The notes beneath the pieces were generated by a model. It did not search any database. It was not told the DNA's origin and saw only the letters and a list, made by a program, of their open reading frames with translations. A stretch of 64,000 nucleotides of DNA from Aldehydirespirator sp965116195 (GTDB lineage Bacteria; Actinomycetota; Acidimicrobiia; Acidimicrobiales; Aldehydirespiratoraceae). Shown here one piece after another: positions 33,506-43,269 of the stretch. Where the stretch lies: contig OZ220491.1 in assembly GCA_965116195.1 (NCBI GenBank), forward strand, positions 2,170,001-2,234,000, given 5' to 3'. Position 1 is the first letter of the stretch; each line of letters begins with the position of its first letter. The translations under genes were made by a program, and so were the position numbers.

Positions 33506-36500
33506 TAGGAGGGGATGAACCCTGCTGCCTCCAGCCGTGCGACCCACTGGGTTTCCCGGATTGGCTGGCCGTTGACTTTGGTGATCTCCAGTTTGCGGAG
33601 GCGACCGTCTTTGAGCAGGCCGACCAGAGCCCCGATCCAGATGTCGCTGGACTCGGCACCTTCAAAGGTGATGATCGAGCGACTGCCCCGCTCCAGCAGC
33701 ACCAACGGCACAGCGTCAGCAAGTACCACATGAGCACCAACGGCGCGAGCCGGCCGACCAGGCGATCCGGGCCAAGCCAGCGCAGCGCCGTAGGGTTGGG
33801 CCGGATCAGTGGCAGCCAGCACCAGCGGCGCTGCGGACTCGGACTCAGACTCAGGCTCGGTGGTGCGGGCGGCACGCAGACGATCAACCGCCCCGGGCAG
33901 AGCGAACTGGGCGGCCCCCAGTCCCGCCACAAAGTAGCCGCGGCGCACCTCGCCACGCTCCTCCAATGCCTTGAGCACGGGGTAGACACCGGCGAAACCC
34001 CCCTGTTGCCCCTCGGCCAGAGCGGTCTCGCGTGTCACCACCCCATAGCGGTCCAATAGTTGATGGGCTCGGGCCAGAGCCGTCTGTGTGTCGGCTGGCT
34101 CTGGCTGCAGCAGCGGCTCGACCAGCGACCAGCGACCCGCAGCCTCCGGCGGCCCCGAGGCACTCAGACCGCCGAGCCGCAGGCGGCCGCTGCGTTGCCT
34201 CCGGCCACCTCGTGATGGGGGGCGACGCCCACGGCCAGCAGAACCAGAACCGGAACCACGCCCGACTCGTGCTCTCAACGGTGCGAGCGAGTCGTTGGTG
34301 ACTTCGCCGTTCCAAACCAGGTCCCACAATGCGGCCAACACCGATTCGGTGTCATAGGGAAGCGAAGCCGCCTGTACCGCGGCCAGAAGGTCCGTCCAAA
34401 AAGACGCTCCCCGATGCTCCAGACCGTGCCTCAAGGCATCATGGACGGCACCGTCAACAGGCTGCTCGCAGTGCGGAATCAACACAGCGGCTTGGTCGCG
34501 GAACGCCAGCCGCACCCGACCGTCGGAGCTGCCCAGAGCGCCCGCTCCGACCCAGACCAACTCCCCCGCCATACACAACTGATCAAGATCTGACGACTTG
34601 TAGCCGTACACCCTGGACGCCAACACGTCAGCCTCCAGCACAGAAGCCGCAACAGGCGCGCCCTGGAGTTGACCCACCACACCGGCAAGGGCGTCAACTC
34701 CTCGGCGACGCATGCCGACCCCCTGCCAAGCGGGAAGGAACCTGGCAAGCGCCTCCGGTGCCACCGGCTCCACCTCATGACGCAACGCAGCCAGGCAACG
34801 TCGGCGAATACGGCGCAGCACCTCGGCGTCGCAATACTCCGGCTCCACACCAGCAGGCCGGAACTCGCCGCGCAGCAGACGTCCCTGCTTCACCAACGAT
34901 GTCAGCCTGGCTGTGGCGTGCTGATCTGAGATGCCCAGCCAGCTGGCAACATCGCGAGCCACAAAGGGTCCGTGCGTGCGGGCATAGCGAACACACAGAT
35001 CGCCCAGGGGGTCATCAACCGGCGCAATGTCGTCGGCTGCGAGACCCACCGGCAACGCCGCACCAGCCGCGTCCCGCAGCCGGGCTGCATCAGCCGCAGC
35101 CGCAACCACCGGACGACCCCCCAAGCGAACCTCGACAGCTCGCCGCTGTTGCACCAAGTCCGTCACCCATTCCCGAACAACATCAGCAGGTGTACAGCGA
35201 GCGGCGAGATCATCAAGGGTGAGCGGCCCGAGGACACGCAGCAGGTCATGGGCCTCATCAACGTCACGGGCCTGATATCCGGTGGCCAGCCTCTGCAGTT
35301 CCAGTTCGATGTCGGCGATCACGCCAGCATCCAGCAGTTCCCTCAACTCCTCAGCGCCGAGCAGGTCACGCAGCAGGTCCCGGTCCAGCGCCAGCGCCGC
35401 GGCCCGGCGCTCGGCCAGCGGCGCATCGCCCTCGTACATGAAAACCGCAATCCACGAGAACAACAGCGACTGTGCGAACGGCGACGCTTGCGGCGTGTCC
35501 ACGGCAACCACCCGGACCCGGCGACTGTGCAGGTCGGTCATCAACTCCACCAGAGCCGGCAGGTCAAACACATCCTGAAGGCATTCCCGGGTGGTCTCCA
35601 GCAGGATCGGAAACGACGGGTACTTCGACGCCACCGCCAGCAGATCAGAGGCCCGGCGGCGCTGCTGCCACAGCGGCGTGCGCTGGTCGGGACGGCGACG
35701 AGGCAACAGCAGTGCCCGGGCCGCGCACTCCCTGAAGCGCGAGGCGAACATTGACGTGTCCCCCAGTTTGCCGGCAACCAGATCCCCGACCTCGGCAGGA
35801 TCAAACAGCAGATCATCCACGGCCAACTCGTCCACAGCCTCCGGCAACCGCATCACGATGCCGTCGTCACCCCACATCACATCGGTGTCAACACCCCAGA
35901 CCTCACCCAGTCGGGCCCGCAGGGCTATCCCCCACGGTGCATGCACCTGCGCGCCAAACGGTGTCAGCAGACACACCCGCCAGTCACCGATCTCGTCCCG
36001 AAAGCGCTCCACCACCACAGTTCGGTCATCTGGCACAGCACCGGTGGCCTCGGCCTGGTCCTGCAAATAGGCAACCAGGTTGGTGGCCGCGGTTTCATCC
36101 AGCCCACAACGCTGCTGCAACCGCCGGTTCGGGTCGGGGTCGGCTCGCAACTCGCGCACCATCTGCCCCACAGCCCGACCCAACTCAATCGGACGACCGG
36201 GACCGTCACCATGCCAGAAGGGCATCTTTCCCAACTCGCCCGGTGCGGGGGTCACGACCACCCGCTCAAAAGTGATGTCAACAATGCGCCACGTGGAGGC
36301 ACCCAACAGAAACGTCTCGCCCACCCGGCTCTCGTAGACCATCTCCTCGTCGAGTTCACCCACCCGTGTCCCGTCGGGCAGAAACACGCCGAAGAGTCCC
36401 CTGTCGGGGATGGTGCCGGCGTTGGTGACCGCCAGCCGTTGCGCACCGGCACGACCGCGGAGCTCACCGGCGGCCCGATCCCAGATGATCCGTGGCCTCA

Positions 36501-38115
36501 ACTCGGCGAACTCCTCGGCGGGGTAGGTGCCCGACAGCAAGTCAAGCACGCTGTTGAGCACCTCGTCGGACAGATCAACGAAACAGGCGCAGCGCCGCAA
36601 CACCGCCGCCAGCTTCTGCACACCCCAGTCGTCCATGGCGCACATGGCAACGATCTGCTGAGCCGCCACATCCAGGGGATTGCGCAGGTAACGGGTCTGC
36701 TCCACCTGACGCTGATGCATGCGCTCCACCACCGCGGCAGCCTCCAGAAGGTCGGCCCTGTGCTTGGGAAAGATGCGGCCCCGGCTCGGCTCCCCCACCT
36801 GGTGACCAGCACGGCCGATGCGCTGAAGCCCGGATGCCACCGACCCGGGCGACGCCACCTGCACCACCAGATCAACCGCGCCCATGTCGATACCGAGTTC
36901 CAGAGTGGAGGTGGCCACGAGGCCGCGCAACTCGCCCCGCTTGAGTTCGTCCTCGATCAGCAACCGGCGCTGTCGGGACAGCGAACCATGGTGCGCTTTG
37001 ACAAGTTCGTCACCCGTCATTGACCCCGACCCGACGTTCTCATCACCCAGCAACACCGGCGGTGCCTGAGCACGCGTGGGTTCATTTGCTCGGTCATGTT
37101 GTGCCTGTGCTTCGGAGTGCAACTCATTGAGGCGTGAGGCGAGCCGCTCCGACAGTCGGCGGGCATTGCAGAAGATCAGAGTGGAGTGGTGGGACTGGAT
37201 CAACTCCAGCAGGCGGGGATGGATCGCGGGCCAGATACTGCGACGCATGAGGGGCACAGCGGCTCCCGCCGATGCCGGTGCCTCCACAGTCTCGCCCAGC
37301 GAAGCCATGTCCTCCACCGGCACCACGACCTTCACATCAAGCTCTTTGGGTGCTGCGGCGTCAACGATGCTGACCGGCCGAGCCACGGGTTCCGCACCGT
37401 TGATGCCAGGAGCGAAGCCGCCCAAGAACCGTGCCACCTCCTCCAGGGGCCGCTGCGTTGCTGACAGGGCGATGCGTTGTGGTGAACTTGCGCAGAGTTC
37501 TTCGAGACGTTCCAGCGAGACCATGAGGTGCGAGCCACGCTTGCTGTTGGCCAGAGCATGGATCTCGTCAACGATCACATGTTCAACTCCGGACAAGGTT
37601 TCGCGTGCCCGGCTCGTGAGCATCAGGAAAAGTGACTCGGGCGTTGTGATGAGGATTTCGGGAGGTCGGCGCACCAGGTGACGGCGCTCCTCGGCGGAGG
37701 TGTCGCCGGTTCGCACACCGACCGTGGGCTCGCGCACGGCGATGTCCAACCGATCAGCAGCCAGGCGGATGCCCCGCAAAGGTGCCCTCAGGTTCTTGTC
37801 CACATCTACAGCCAAAGCCCGCAACGGTGACACGTACAACAGTCGTGTCTGAGCACCCTTGCCCTGCCGGTGCGCCCCCTGCCGGTGCGGTCCCTGCCGG
37901 TGCGATCCCTGCTGTTGGACCGACATGATCCGGTCAATGGCCCAAAGGAAGGCCGCCAGCGTCTTGCCGGTGCCGGTGGGAGCACAAACCAACGTGTGAT
38001 CACCAGCCGCGATGCGTGGCCAGCCTTCTGCCTGCGGCGCGGTAGGGGCAGCAAACGTCGCTGAGAACCAAGCTCTGGTAGGAGCTGAAAACACGTCAAG
38101 CGGATCAGCCATCAC
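33481..38115 (-). CDS. lhr: Lhr-type large ATP-dependent helicase
   Basis: A 1544-residue SF2 helicase. Walker A is CAPTGTGKT near residue 48, the DEIH box VDEIHALANSKRG, motif III ALSATQRPLEEVARF, and motif VI LQRIGRAGHQVGEPS. The N-terminal ~850 residues match the Lhr core, and the long C-terminal region (DLAARCTPADVV, VASWLGISDQHATARL winged-helix-like, LEAAGFIPSYKGMLYR) is the Lhr-CTD. Lhr unwinds RNA:DNA and forked DNA in repair; a glycosylase-nuclease partner is often nearby but not here. Three in-frame 15-bp repeats (37862-37906) insert SHRQGPHRQGAHRQG soon after Walker A. Confidence 0.95.
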   Translation of the reverse strand: MMADPLDVFSAPTRAWFSATFAAPTAPQAEGWPRIAAGDHTLVCAPTGTGKTLAAFLWAIDRIMSVQQQGSHRQGPHRQGAHRQGKGAQTRLLYVSPLRALAVDVDKNLRAPLRGIRLAADRLDIAVREPTVGVRTGDTSAEERRHLVRRPPEILITTPESLFLMLTSRARETLSGVEHVIVDEIHALANSKRGSHLMVSLERLEELCASSPQRIALSATQRPLEEVARFLGGFAPGINGAEPVARPVSIVDAAAPKELDVKVVVPVEDMASLGETVEAPASAGAAVPLMRRSIWPAIHPRLLELIQSHHSTLIFCNARRLSERLASRLNELHSEAQAQHDRANEPTRAQAPPVLLGDENVGSGSMTGDELVKAHHGSLSRQRRLLIEDELKRGELRGLVATSTLELGIDMGAVDLVVQVASPGSVASGLQRIGRAGHQVGEPSRGRIFPKHRADLLEAAAVVERMHQRQVEQTRYLRNPLDVAAQQIVAMCAMDDWGVQKLAAVLRRCACFVDLSDEVLNSVLDLLSGTYPAEEFAELRPRIIWDRAAGELRGRAGAQRLAVTNAGTIPDRGLFGVFLPDGTRVGELDEEMVYESRVGETFLLGASTWRIVDITFERVVVTPAPGELGKMPFWHGDGPGRPIELGRAVGQMVRELRADPDPNRRLQQRCGLDETAATNLVAYLQDQAEATGAVPDDRTVVVERFRDEIGDWRVCLLTPFGAQVHAPWGIALRARLGEVWGVDTDVMWGDDGIVMRLPEAVDELAVDDLLFDPAEVGDLVAGKLGDTSMFASRFRECAARALLLPRRRPDQRTPLWQQRRRASDLLAVASKYPSFPILLETTRECLQDVFDLPALVELMTDLHSRRVRVVAVDTPQASPFAQSLLFSWIAVFMYEGDAPLAERRAAALALDRDLLRDLLGAEELRELLDAGVIADIELELQRLATGYQARDVDEAHDLLRVLGPLTLDDLAARCTPADVVREWVTDLVQQRRAVEVRLGGRPVVAAAADAARLRDAAGAALPVGLAADDIAPVDDPLGDLCVRYARTHGPFVARDVASWLGISDQHATARLTSLVKQGRLLRGEFRPAGVEPEYCDAEVLRRIRRRCLAALRHEVEPVAPEALARFLPAWQGVGMRRRGVDALAGVVGQLQGAPVAASVLEADVLASRVYGYKSSDLDQLCMAGELVWVGAGALGSSDGRVRLAFRDQAAVLIPHCEQPVDGAVHDALRHGLEHRGASFWTDLLAAVQAASLPYDTESVLAALWDLVWNGEVTNDSLAPLRARVGRGSGSGSAGRGRRPPSRGGRRQRSGRLRLGGLSASGPPEAAGRWSLVEPLLQPEPADTQTALARAHQLLDRYGVVTRETALAEGQQGGFAGVYPVLKALEERGEVRRGYFVAGLGAAQFALPGAVDRLRAARTTEPESESESAAPLVLAATDPAQPYGAALAWPGSPGRPARAVGAHVVLADAVPLVLLERGSRSIITFEGAESSDIWIGALVGLLKDGRLRKLEITKVNGQPIRETQWVARLEAAGFIPSYKGMLYRC

Positions 38116-38163
38116 ACCAAAACCGTAGCCACCCTTTGTGACAGCCGTCCTGAACCGCTCCTA

Positions 38164-38620
38164 CGTGTGTGCCAGCGCTTTGGCACGGTGTGCCACACGG
38201 CTGGCACATTTCGGGTCAGCAGATGGTACACACACATACACAGCTTCCGATACCCGAAGCCCGCATGAAAGGAACCACATCATGACCAAGCACCCACATA
38301 CCACCCGCCAGCAGGAGACATCGCACGCAACAACATGGACAACGATTACGTATGTCACTACGGAATCCGCACCAGCAGCACTTGCGGTACGGTCATTGAC
38401 ACAAGTTATGCGCCAAGATACGACTGGGCGTGCGTGTCGTCAGGCGGTGACGGAACGCTCTGCAACGAAGTGTTCGTGCGAGTCAGGGGAGGCGCACTCA
38501 AAGGCTGTCGTGGCGACAACGGAGGCCCATTCTATCGTTTCGGACCGACGGGGACGACCGAGGAGTCTTATTGATAGAGCCGTCGCCTTCCTCATAGAAG
38601 ACGGTAGATGGCTGGGCGAC
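38164..38620 (+). pseudogene. Scrambled remnant of the protease/lipoprotein cassette
   Basis: A mosaic of pieces found intact at 43.2-45.6 kb. In order: part of the operator array (38180-38207), the protease upstream region and first ~10 codons (ATG at 38283), a jump equivalent to deleting about 980 bp, the protease C-terminal region in a different frame (38335-38545), then a piece of the lipoprotein gene (GGGGACGA.CGAGGAGTC, about 38548-38582), then a piece of the protease pro-region (TCATAGAAGACGG). The catalytic GDSGG has become GDNGG. No functional product is possible. Confidence 0.9.
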
Positions 38621-38673
38621 GACTTAGGAGAGATGGAGGAATCAGAAGAACGGCGAACCAACACGTCTGACGA

Positions 38674-40347
38674 TTACTCGCCTCGACGCCACTCGTCAAG
38701 CCCCAGTGCCAAACTCTCCTCCAACCATGAGTTGAAACGTCTCTCGACAGAGTCGGTGTCTTCCGCATAGTTGACCTGGAAGACATCGTCAGACAAAGCT
38801 ATCAATTTGATTATCTTGTTGGTGGCATCCTCGTCATGCTGTCGTCTATAGAGGCACATAGACACGCCGACAAGACCGCGATACTGTTTGCCTATGGCAT
38901 GAAATGATGTCAGTATCTCAGCACGACCGTTCTCTGTGTCAATCCCCAAGCGAACCCATTCATGAAAGGAAGGAAGATTGGCGAAATAGCCCAACTCTTG
39001 TGCTACCTGAATGATCGGGTAGCGATGCCAATGACGGCGGCTGGTATCATAGTTTTCACAAGAATCGAACCAAACTTCTTTCGTATCCACGTCGCCGAAA
39101 CTTGATTCGAGACTCATCTTGACATCCTCAAAGTAAGAACGGCATATCCCGCAAAGGTGCTCCGCGATGTCGCGGGCACGTCCAAGTTGTAGGTCTGTGG
39201 ATTGTGTATCGGCGCTGTACTGGTCACTTATAACATCAAGAACTCGCTCGACCTGCCGTGATTCACTCTTCAAATCCTCGACGATGCTCAATGCACGCAG
39301 GAACCACTTCCTCTCGATTTCCGCCACCAGCTTGGTCAGCGGTGCCAAGTTACCCTCATCGGCGCTGACGAGCGCCTTGATGTAGCGGTCTCGGTCATTG
39401 CGATCCACCACCAACGGAAACCAACCGGCGTCTATGAGCACCAAGGAAGCTATGGCCTTGGCTATCCGGCCGTTGCCGTCCTGGAAGGGATGTATCTGTG
39501 TAAAGCGATGATGCAACCAGGCCGCGCTCACATCGGGGGCGACATCCTGCTTGATATGAGTACTGTGCAACTCAATTAGACGGTCCATCTCGGCATCAAC
39601 AAGCATCGGCGGACAGTATTCATGCACTTTGCCATCAGGCCGCACGGGGTCGTTGGGCCACTGCTTGAACCTGCCGTGAAGCAACTCCACCTCACGCCTT
39701 CTGCCCAGCGCATCAATTCCTGACGCGTGAAGCTGCTTGCGGGTCATCAAGGAGTGCAGTTCCTTCACGAACGAAGTGGACAGGGGGCGCTTGTTTGTGA
39801 CCGCATCGAACAACCAGTCAACAGCTTCGACTTGATCGCTGATGATTCCGGCCACAAACTCCGGTGACTGGCCAGAGGCATGGCCAGCAATGAGCGAAGC
39901 GTCAATGCCCCGCTCTACCAGCAACCGGGTGGTGCCTTGATCAAGGGTGTACAGACCCTCAATGATTCCGGTCTCAATGGCCCACTCGCGTTTGACTCGC
40001 TCGTTGAAGCGATTGACCTGGGCAGGGCCGAGCTGCTGGCGAATCTCGTCCCAGATTCGTACCAGCACAGGTATTTCCTCACTGGCAGCGGCGCGGTCGC
40101 CGTCAGTCAGGTCCGTGATTGGTGCCCACCGATGTCCAACGTTGGATTGATCCACACTCGGAACCGTAGCAACTCGCCCGTCAAGTACGAGTACGAGGGT
40201 GCCATCCCAGGCCACTGTTGAGCCGTGTGGTGTAAGCACGGCAGCGACTCGACTACCGGGACCGTGTACCAGTGGTGTCAACACGGCAGCAACTCGACTA
40301 CCGGAGCCGTGTACCATTGGTTCAAACAGCGCGTTTGAGCCGTGCAT
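38674..40347 (-). CDS. Fic-domain protein, probable AMP transferase with internal inhibitory helix
   Basis: Up to 557 residues. The Fic motif HPFQDGNGRIAK is near residue 290, with catalytic His and the phosphate-binding GNGR; the usual final Arg is Lys. The segment TGIIEG fits the (S/T)xxxE(G/N) inhibitory helix and lies N-terminal to the Fic core, making it a class II Fic. Such proteins transfer AMP to a target and are held off by the inhibitory Glu. The C-terminal ~230 residues match nothing I recognise. The first ~45 codons are encoded by repeats (HGSGSRVAAVLTP twice), so translation may really begin downstream, for example at the GTG at 40155. No separate antitoxin gene is visible. Confidence 0.85.
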   Translation of the reverse strand: MHGSNALFEPMVHGSGSRVAAVLTPLVHGPGSRVAAVLTPHGSTVAWDGTLVLVLDGRVATVPSVDQSNVGHRWAPITDLTDGDRAAASEEIPVLVRIWDEIRQQLGPAQVNRFNERVKREWAIETGIIEGLYTLDQGTTRLLVERGIDASLIAGHASGQSPEFVAGIISDQVEAVDWLFDAVTNKRPLSTSFVKELHSLMTRKQLHASGIDALGRRREVELLHGRFKQWPNDPVRPDGKVHEYCPPMLVDAEMDRLIELHSTHIKQDVAPDVSAAWLHHRFTQIHPFQDGNGRIAKAIASLVLIDAGWFPLVVDRNDRDRYIKALVSADEGNLAPLTKLVAEIERKWFLRALSIVEDLKSESRQVERVLDVISDQYSADTQSTDLQLGRARDIAEHLCGICRSYFEDVKMSLESSFGDVDTKEVWFDSCENYDTSRRHWHRYPIIQVAQELGYFANLPSFHEWVRLGIDTENGRAEILTSFHAIGKQYRGLVGVSMCLYRRQHDEDATNKIIKLIALSDDVFQVNYAEDTDSVERRFNSWLEESLALGLDEWRRGE

Positions 40348-40454
40348 GGATTCGGCTCATAGGTACAAGTCACGGGATCAGGTGTACTGTCGTGTCAAAC
40401 AGCGCAGCAGAGCCGTGTGGTGTCAACGCGACTGCAACTCGGCTGCTCGGTACG
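40227..40454. repeat. Degenerate repeats around the fic start and in the fic-LLM gap
   Basis: GTGGTGTAAGCACGGCAGCG and a close copy (GTGGTGTCAACACGGCAGCA), both followed by ACTCGACTACCGG, start at 40227 and 40272, 45 bp apart. TCAAACAGCGC followed by AGCCGTG occurs at 40322 and 40395, 73 bp apart. A further GTGGTGTCAACGCGACTGCA lies near 40417. The 310-bp gap 40348-40657 holds these repeats and the LLM gene's ribosome site; I see no gene in it. Confidence 0.75.
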
Positions 40455-40657
40455 GGCGCGCAGGCTCACCCGTTACGTTCACCATCACCGAACCCACATC
40501 GCCGAACGCAACATCAACGACTGACACAAGTGCGAGGGCTCGCCCCGGTACGCTCACACATTGCAAGCGAGCCTGACATCAGACTGTAGAGCCTCGGCTC
40601 ACACCGGTGTCAGCGCCGTGTCGCACGCTTGACCACTGGCCAACCGAGGAGCCTGCC

Positions 40658-41599
40658 ATGACGCATCCGTTTCGTTTTGGTGCCCTGCTGAAGCGCCCCT
40701 TGGAGGGGCTCGGCTGGGCTGAGAGTGCCCGAAAGGTGGAGCAACTCGGCTATGACACCCTGGTCGTGCCCGATCACTTCGACGATCAGCTGGCGGTCGG
40801 GCCGGCGCTCACTGCGGCGGCTGCGGCCACCACCACACTTCGCCTGGGCACTCTGGTGTATTGCAACGACTACCGCCATCCGGTGATGCTGGCCAAGGAG
40901 GTGGCCACCCTTGACGTGCTCTCGGGCGGTCGGATCGAGTTCGGACTGGGGGCCGGCTGGAAGCGGGTTGACTACACGCAAGCCGGCCTTGACCACGACC
41001 CGCCCGGCACGCGCATAGATCGCATGGTCGAGTCGCTGGAGATTGTCAGAGCACTCTTCGCCGACGGCCCCGTGAACCATGAGGGCGTGCATTACACGCT
41101 GCGGGACCTTGAGGGTCTGCCCAAGCCGGTTCAGTCGCCGCTGCCGCTGGTCATCGGTGGCGGCGGTCAACGCATGCTCACCATCGCGGCTCGCCATGCC
41201 GACATCGTGGGAGTGAACGCCAACCTGCGCTCAGGTGAGACAGGACTGGATGCCATCAACGACGTGCTGCCCGAGCGTTTTGACATCAAACTCGAGTGGG
41301 TGCGGGAAGCCGCCGGCGACCGCTTTGAGCAGTTGGAGTTGAACGTGCTGGCCACTGCCCAGGTAACCGAAGGCGGCAGCGCCACCAGCAAGGCCGTTGA
41401 GTCGGTGGCAGCCATGTTCAACCAGCCAGCCGATGTTGTGGCGGAGGTTCCCGTGCTCGTCATCGGTTCGCCGACCGAGATAGCCGACGTGCTGCGTGAG
41501 AGGCGCAAGCGTTGGGGCTTCAGCTACATGGTGCTTCACGCCGAGAACACCGACATCGTGGCCTTCTCCGAGGTGCTCAACGAACTCGCCGGCGAGTAG
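40658..41599 (+). CDS. LLM-class F420-type oxidoreductase
   Basis: A 313-residue luciferase-like (beta/alpha)8 protein. FRFGALLKRP, YDTLVVPDHFDDQLAVGPALTAAAAAT, LRLGTLVYCNDYRHP, LDVLSGGRIEFGLGAGW and PLVIGGGGQRML are the standard landmarks of F420-dependent or flavin-dependent LLM enzymes; the TIGR03621-like Actinobacterial branch starts this way. It would reduce or oxidise an organic substrate using F420 or FMN; the substrate is unknown. The ATG at 40658 has CGAGGAG 8 nt upstream, and the frame extends 17 codons further up without a site. Confidence 0.9.
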   Translation: MTHPFRFGALLKRPLEGLGWAESARKVEQLGYDTLVVPDHFDDQLAVGPALTAAAAATTTLRLGTLVYCNDYRHPVMLAKEVATLDVLSGGRIEFGLGAGWKRVDYTQAGLDHDPPGTRIDRMVESLEIVRALFADGPVNHEGVHYTLRDLEGLPKPVQSPLPLVIGGGGQRMLTIAARHADIVGVNANLRSGETGLDAINDVLPERFDIKLEWVREAAGDRFEQLELNVLATAQVTEGGSATSKAVESVAAMFNQPADVVAEVPVLVIGSPTEIADVLRERRKRWGFSYMVLHAENTDIVAFSEVLNELAGE

Positions 41600-41632
41600 A
41601 GGCGGCAAATATCACCGGTCGGCAATAGGGTT

Positions 41633-42385
41633 ATGTTGATGGCTGAGACCTCGCCCCCCGCCATACTTGACAAGGCACCCGCAACAACGGAGGCACCCGA
41701 GGCGACGCTGGCCGTGCCCTACGAGTCGCCTGAGTGGCACCCGGCCTTTGAGGAGTACTGCGAGACGATCTTTGAGTTGGCCGAGGACGACTTGGACGTG
41801 ATCCAGGCCCGCATCGCAGACCGTTTGGATGTCTCGCGTCCGGCGGTGTCCGAGATGATCCGGCGCATGCAGGCCGAGGGCCTTGTTGAGCAGGGCAGAG
41901 GCACGATCAGACTCACCGCAGCGGGTCACTCACTCGCCGAGACGGTGGTGCGTCGTCACCGCATCGCCGAGTGCTTCCTCACCGAAATCCTCGGCCTGTC
42001 CTGGGCCGACGCACACCAGGAAGCTGGCAAGTGGGAGCATATCATCTCGCCGGAGGTGGAAACAGCCATGCTCAGAGTGCTTGAGGAACCCACCACCTGC
42101 CCGCACGGCAACCCGATCCCGGGATCCGACTACACAGCACCGGAGATGGTTGCTCTTCAAACACTGCCCGTGGGTCACAAGTTCACCGTGCAACGCATCC
42201 CCGAGGAACTCGAGTTTCAACCCGGGATGTTGGATTTCCTGGAGCAGGCTCATGTGACACCGGGCTCAACGGGCACCGTCATAGCCCGATCCCCCGACGG
42301 CACCTTCACCCTCAACGTCGGGGGTCACCCCGTGGGCCTGAGCGACTACGCCACCTCACGCATTCTCGTCTCCACGAACCTCTAG
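41633..42385 (+). CDS. DtxR/IdeR-family metal-dependent regulator
   Basis: A 250-residue regulator. An N-terminal winged helix (VIQARIADRLDVSRPAVSEMIR) is followed by the dimer/metal-binding domain with RRHRIAECFLTEILGLSWADAH, KWEHIISPEVE and TCPHGNPIP, whose Cys, His and Glu are Fe/Mn ligands in DtxR. The C-terminal FeoA/SH3-like domain ends in GHPVGLSDYAT. It represses iron or manganese genes when metal is bound. A ~25-residue Ala/Pro-rich extension precedes the HTH. The start ATG-TTG-ATG offers two Met. It stands just before the duplicated cassette but on the opposite strand from its first gene. Confidence 0.93.
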   Translation: MLMAETSPPAILDKAPATTEAPEATLAVPYESPEWHPAFEEYCETIFELAEDDLDVIQARIADRLDVSRPAVSEMIRRMQAEGLVEQGRGTIRLTAAGHSLAETVVRRHRIAECFLTEILGLSWADAHQEAGKWEHIISPEVETAMLRVLEEPTTCPHGNPIPGSDYTAPEMVALQTLPVGHKFTVQRIPEELEFQPGMLDFLEQAHVTPGSTGTVIARSPDGTFTLNVGGHPVGLSDYATSRILVSTNL

Positions 42386-42530
42386 ACCCAACCTCTCAAC
42401 GTCAGAACCGGCCTGAACCGCCAAGCCGTGAATTGTCACAGCTATTCCAGCATGTCACTGACCAAATCGATCAACTCCAAGTAGTTGGCTTCGTGCTCAG
42501 GTCACGTACCGCTTCCCGATGCAGCCGTCT

Positions 42531-43238
42531 TTATTTGAGCAGGCCCTCGGTGACAGCCTTGCGTAGACCTTGGGTGCGGTCACCGACACCGAGTGTTTCC
42601 CACAGGTTGTGGAGGTGGCGAAACATCGAACGCCGCGAGTAGCCGAACTCTCGGGCCATTTCATCAATCGGCGTACCGGATGCCACCCGTTCAAGCAGTC
42701 GGTGCTGTTCGGCGTTGAGCAGCACCGACGGAGGCCCCACATAATCCTGCACTGCCAGCGCAGCACCCTCCAGACGGCGGGCTCCTTTGTGGCTGGCGAT
42801 CTCGGCCAGAAGATCAAACCGGATCACCATGGGGGTCACATCATCAAGTTTGGGCAGCGCTCCAGGTGCCTGCGGTGACCCGGGTTGCGAAGCCAGCCAT
42901 GACATGATCGCCGCGGCGGCGTGGCGCATGTAGTCAGTGACGATCTGCCAGTCCTCCGTCAACGCTGCCGGCAGATACTGCTCTGCCATCTCGTCGGCGC
43001 TTTGGGTGAACAGCGAGGCTATGGCACGCTGGTACGACACCGGCAGCGACTCCCCGTAGATGTCTACAACCTCAGCGTGGTACTCCTCTGACCACAGGCT
43101 CTCATGGGGCCCCTCAGCCACGCCGAGGTCATGGGCTTGCGCAATACCGCGTGCGCTGCTGGCCAACCGCCCGCAGGCCAGATACACCTGCGACAAACCA
43201 AGGCCCTGCGACTCCTGTTGAGCCATCGCTGCCAACAC
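42531..43238 (-). CDS. LuxR-type HTH regulator, copy 1
   Basis: A 235-residue protein. The C-terminal ~65 residues are a LuxR/GerE-like helix-turn-helix (LLNAEQHRLLERVASGTPIDE, REFGYSRRSMFRHLHNLWETLGV). The N-terminal ~165 residues are helical and match no sensor I recognise. It is divergent from the secreted protease gene across the phased operator array, so it is the natural candidate to bind it. The start is GTG at 43238 or ATG at 43226 (MAQQESQG). No difference is seen from copy 2. Confidence 0.8.
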   Translation of the reverse strand: MLAAMAQQESQGLGLSQVYLACGRLASSARGIAQAHDLGVAEGPHESLWSEEYHAEVVDIYGESLPVSYQRAIASLFTQSADEMAEQYLPAALTEDWQIVTDYMRHAAAAIMSWLASQPGSPQAPGALPKLDDVTPMVIRFDLLAEIASHKGARRLEGAALAVQDYVGPPSVLLNAEQHRLLERVASGTPIDEMAREFGYSRRSMFRHLHNLWETLGVGDRTQGLRKAVTEGLLK

Positions 43239-43269
43239 TAGCCGCCTGGTACTGGGACCTGCTCAGAAT

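Noticed and set aside
33481..38115. Long opposite-strand open frames within lhr, liv and FtsX genes
   Set aside because: They mirror the codon bias of the real genes in GC-rich DNA and show no ribosome sites or family motifs.
38138..38770. A 210-codon open frame over the cassette remnant
   Set aside because: It is in the wrong frame relative to the protease and lipoprotein pieces and has no family features; it is chance in GC-rich DNA.
42427..42510. Minus-strand NYLELIDLVSDMLE-stop as a small protein gene
   Set aside because: It has coding-like composition but an in-frame stop just upstream and no start. At most it is a remnant of an unidentified gene end.
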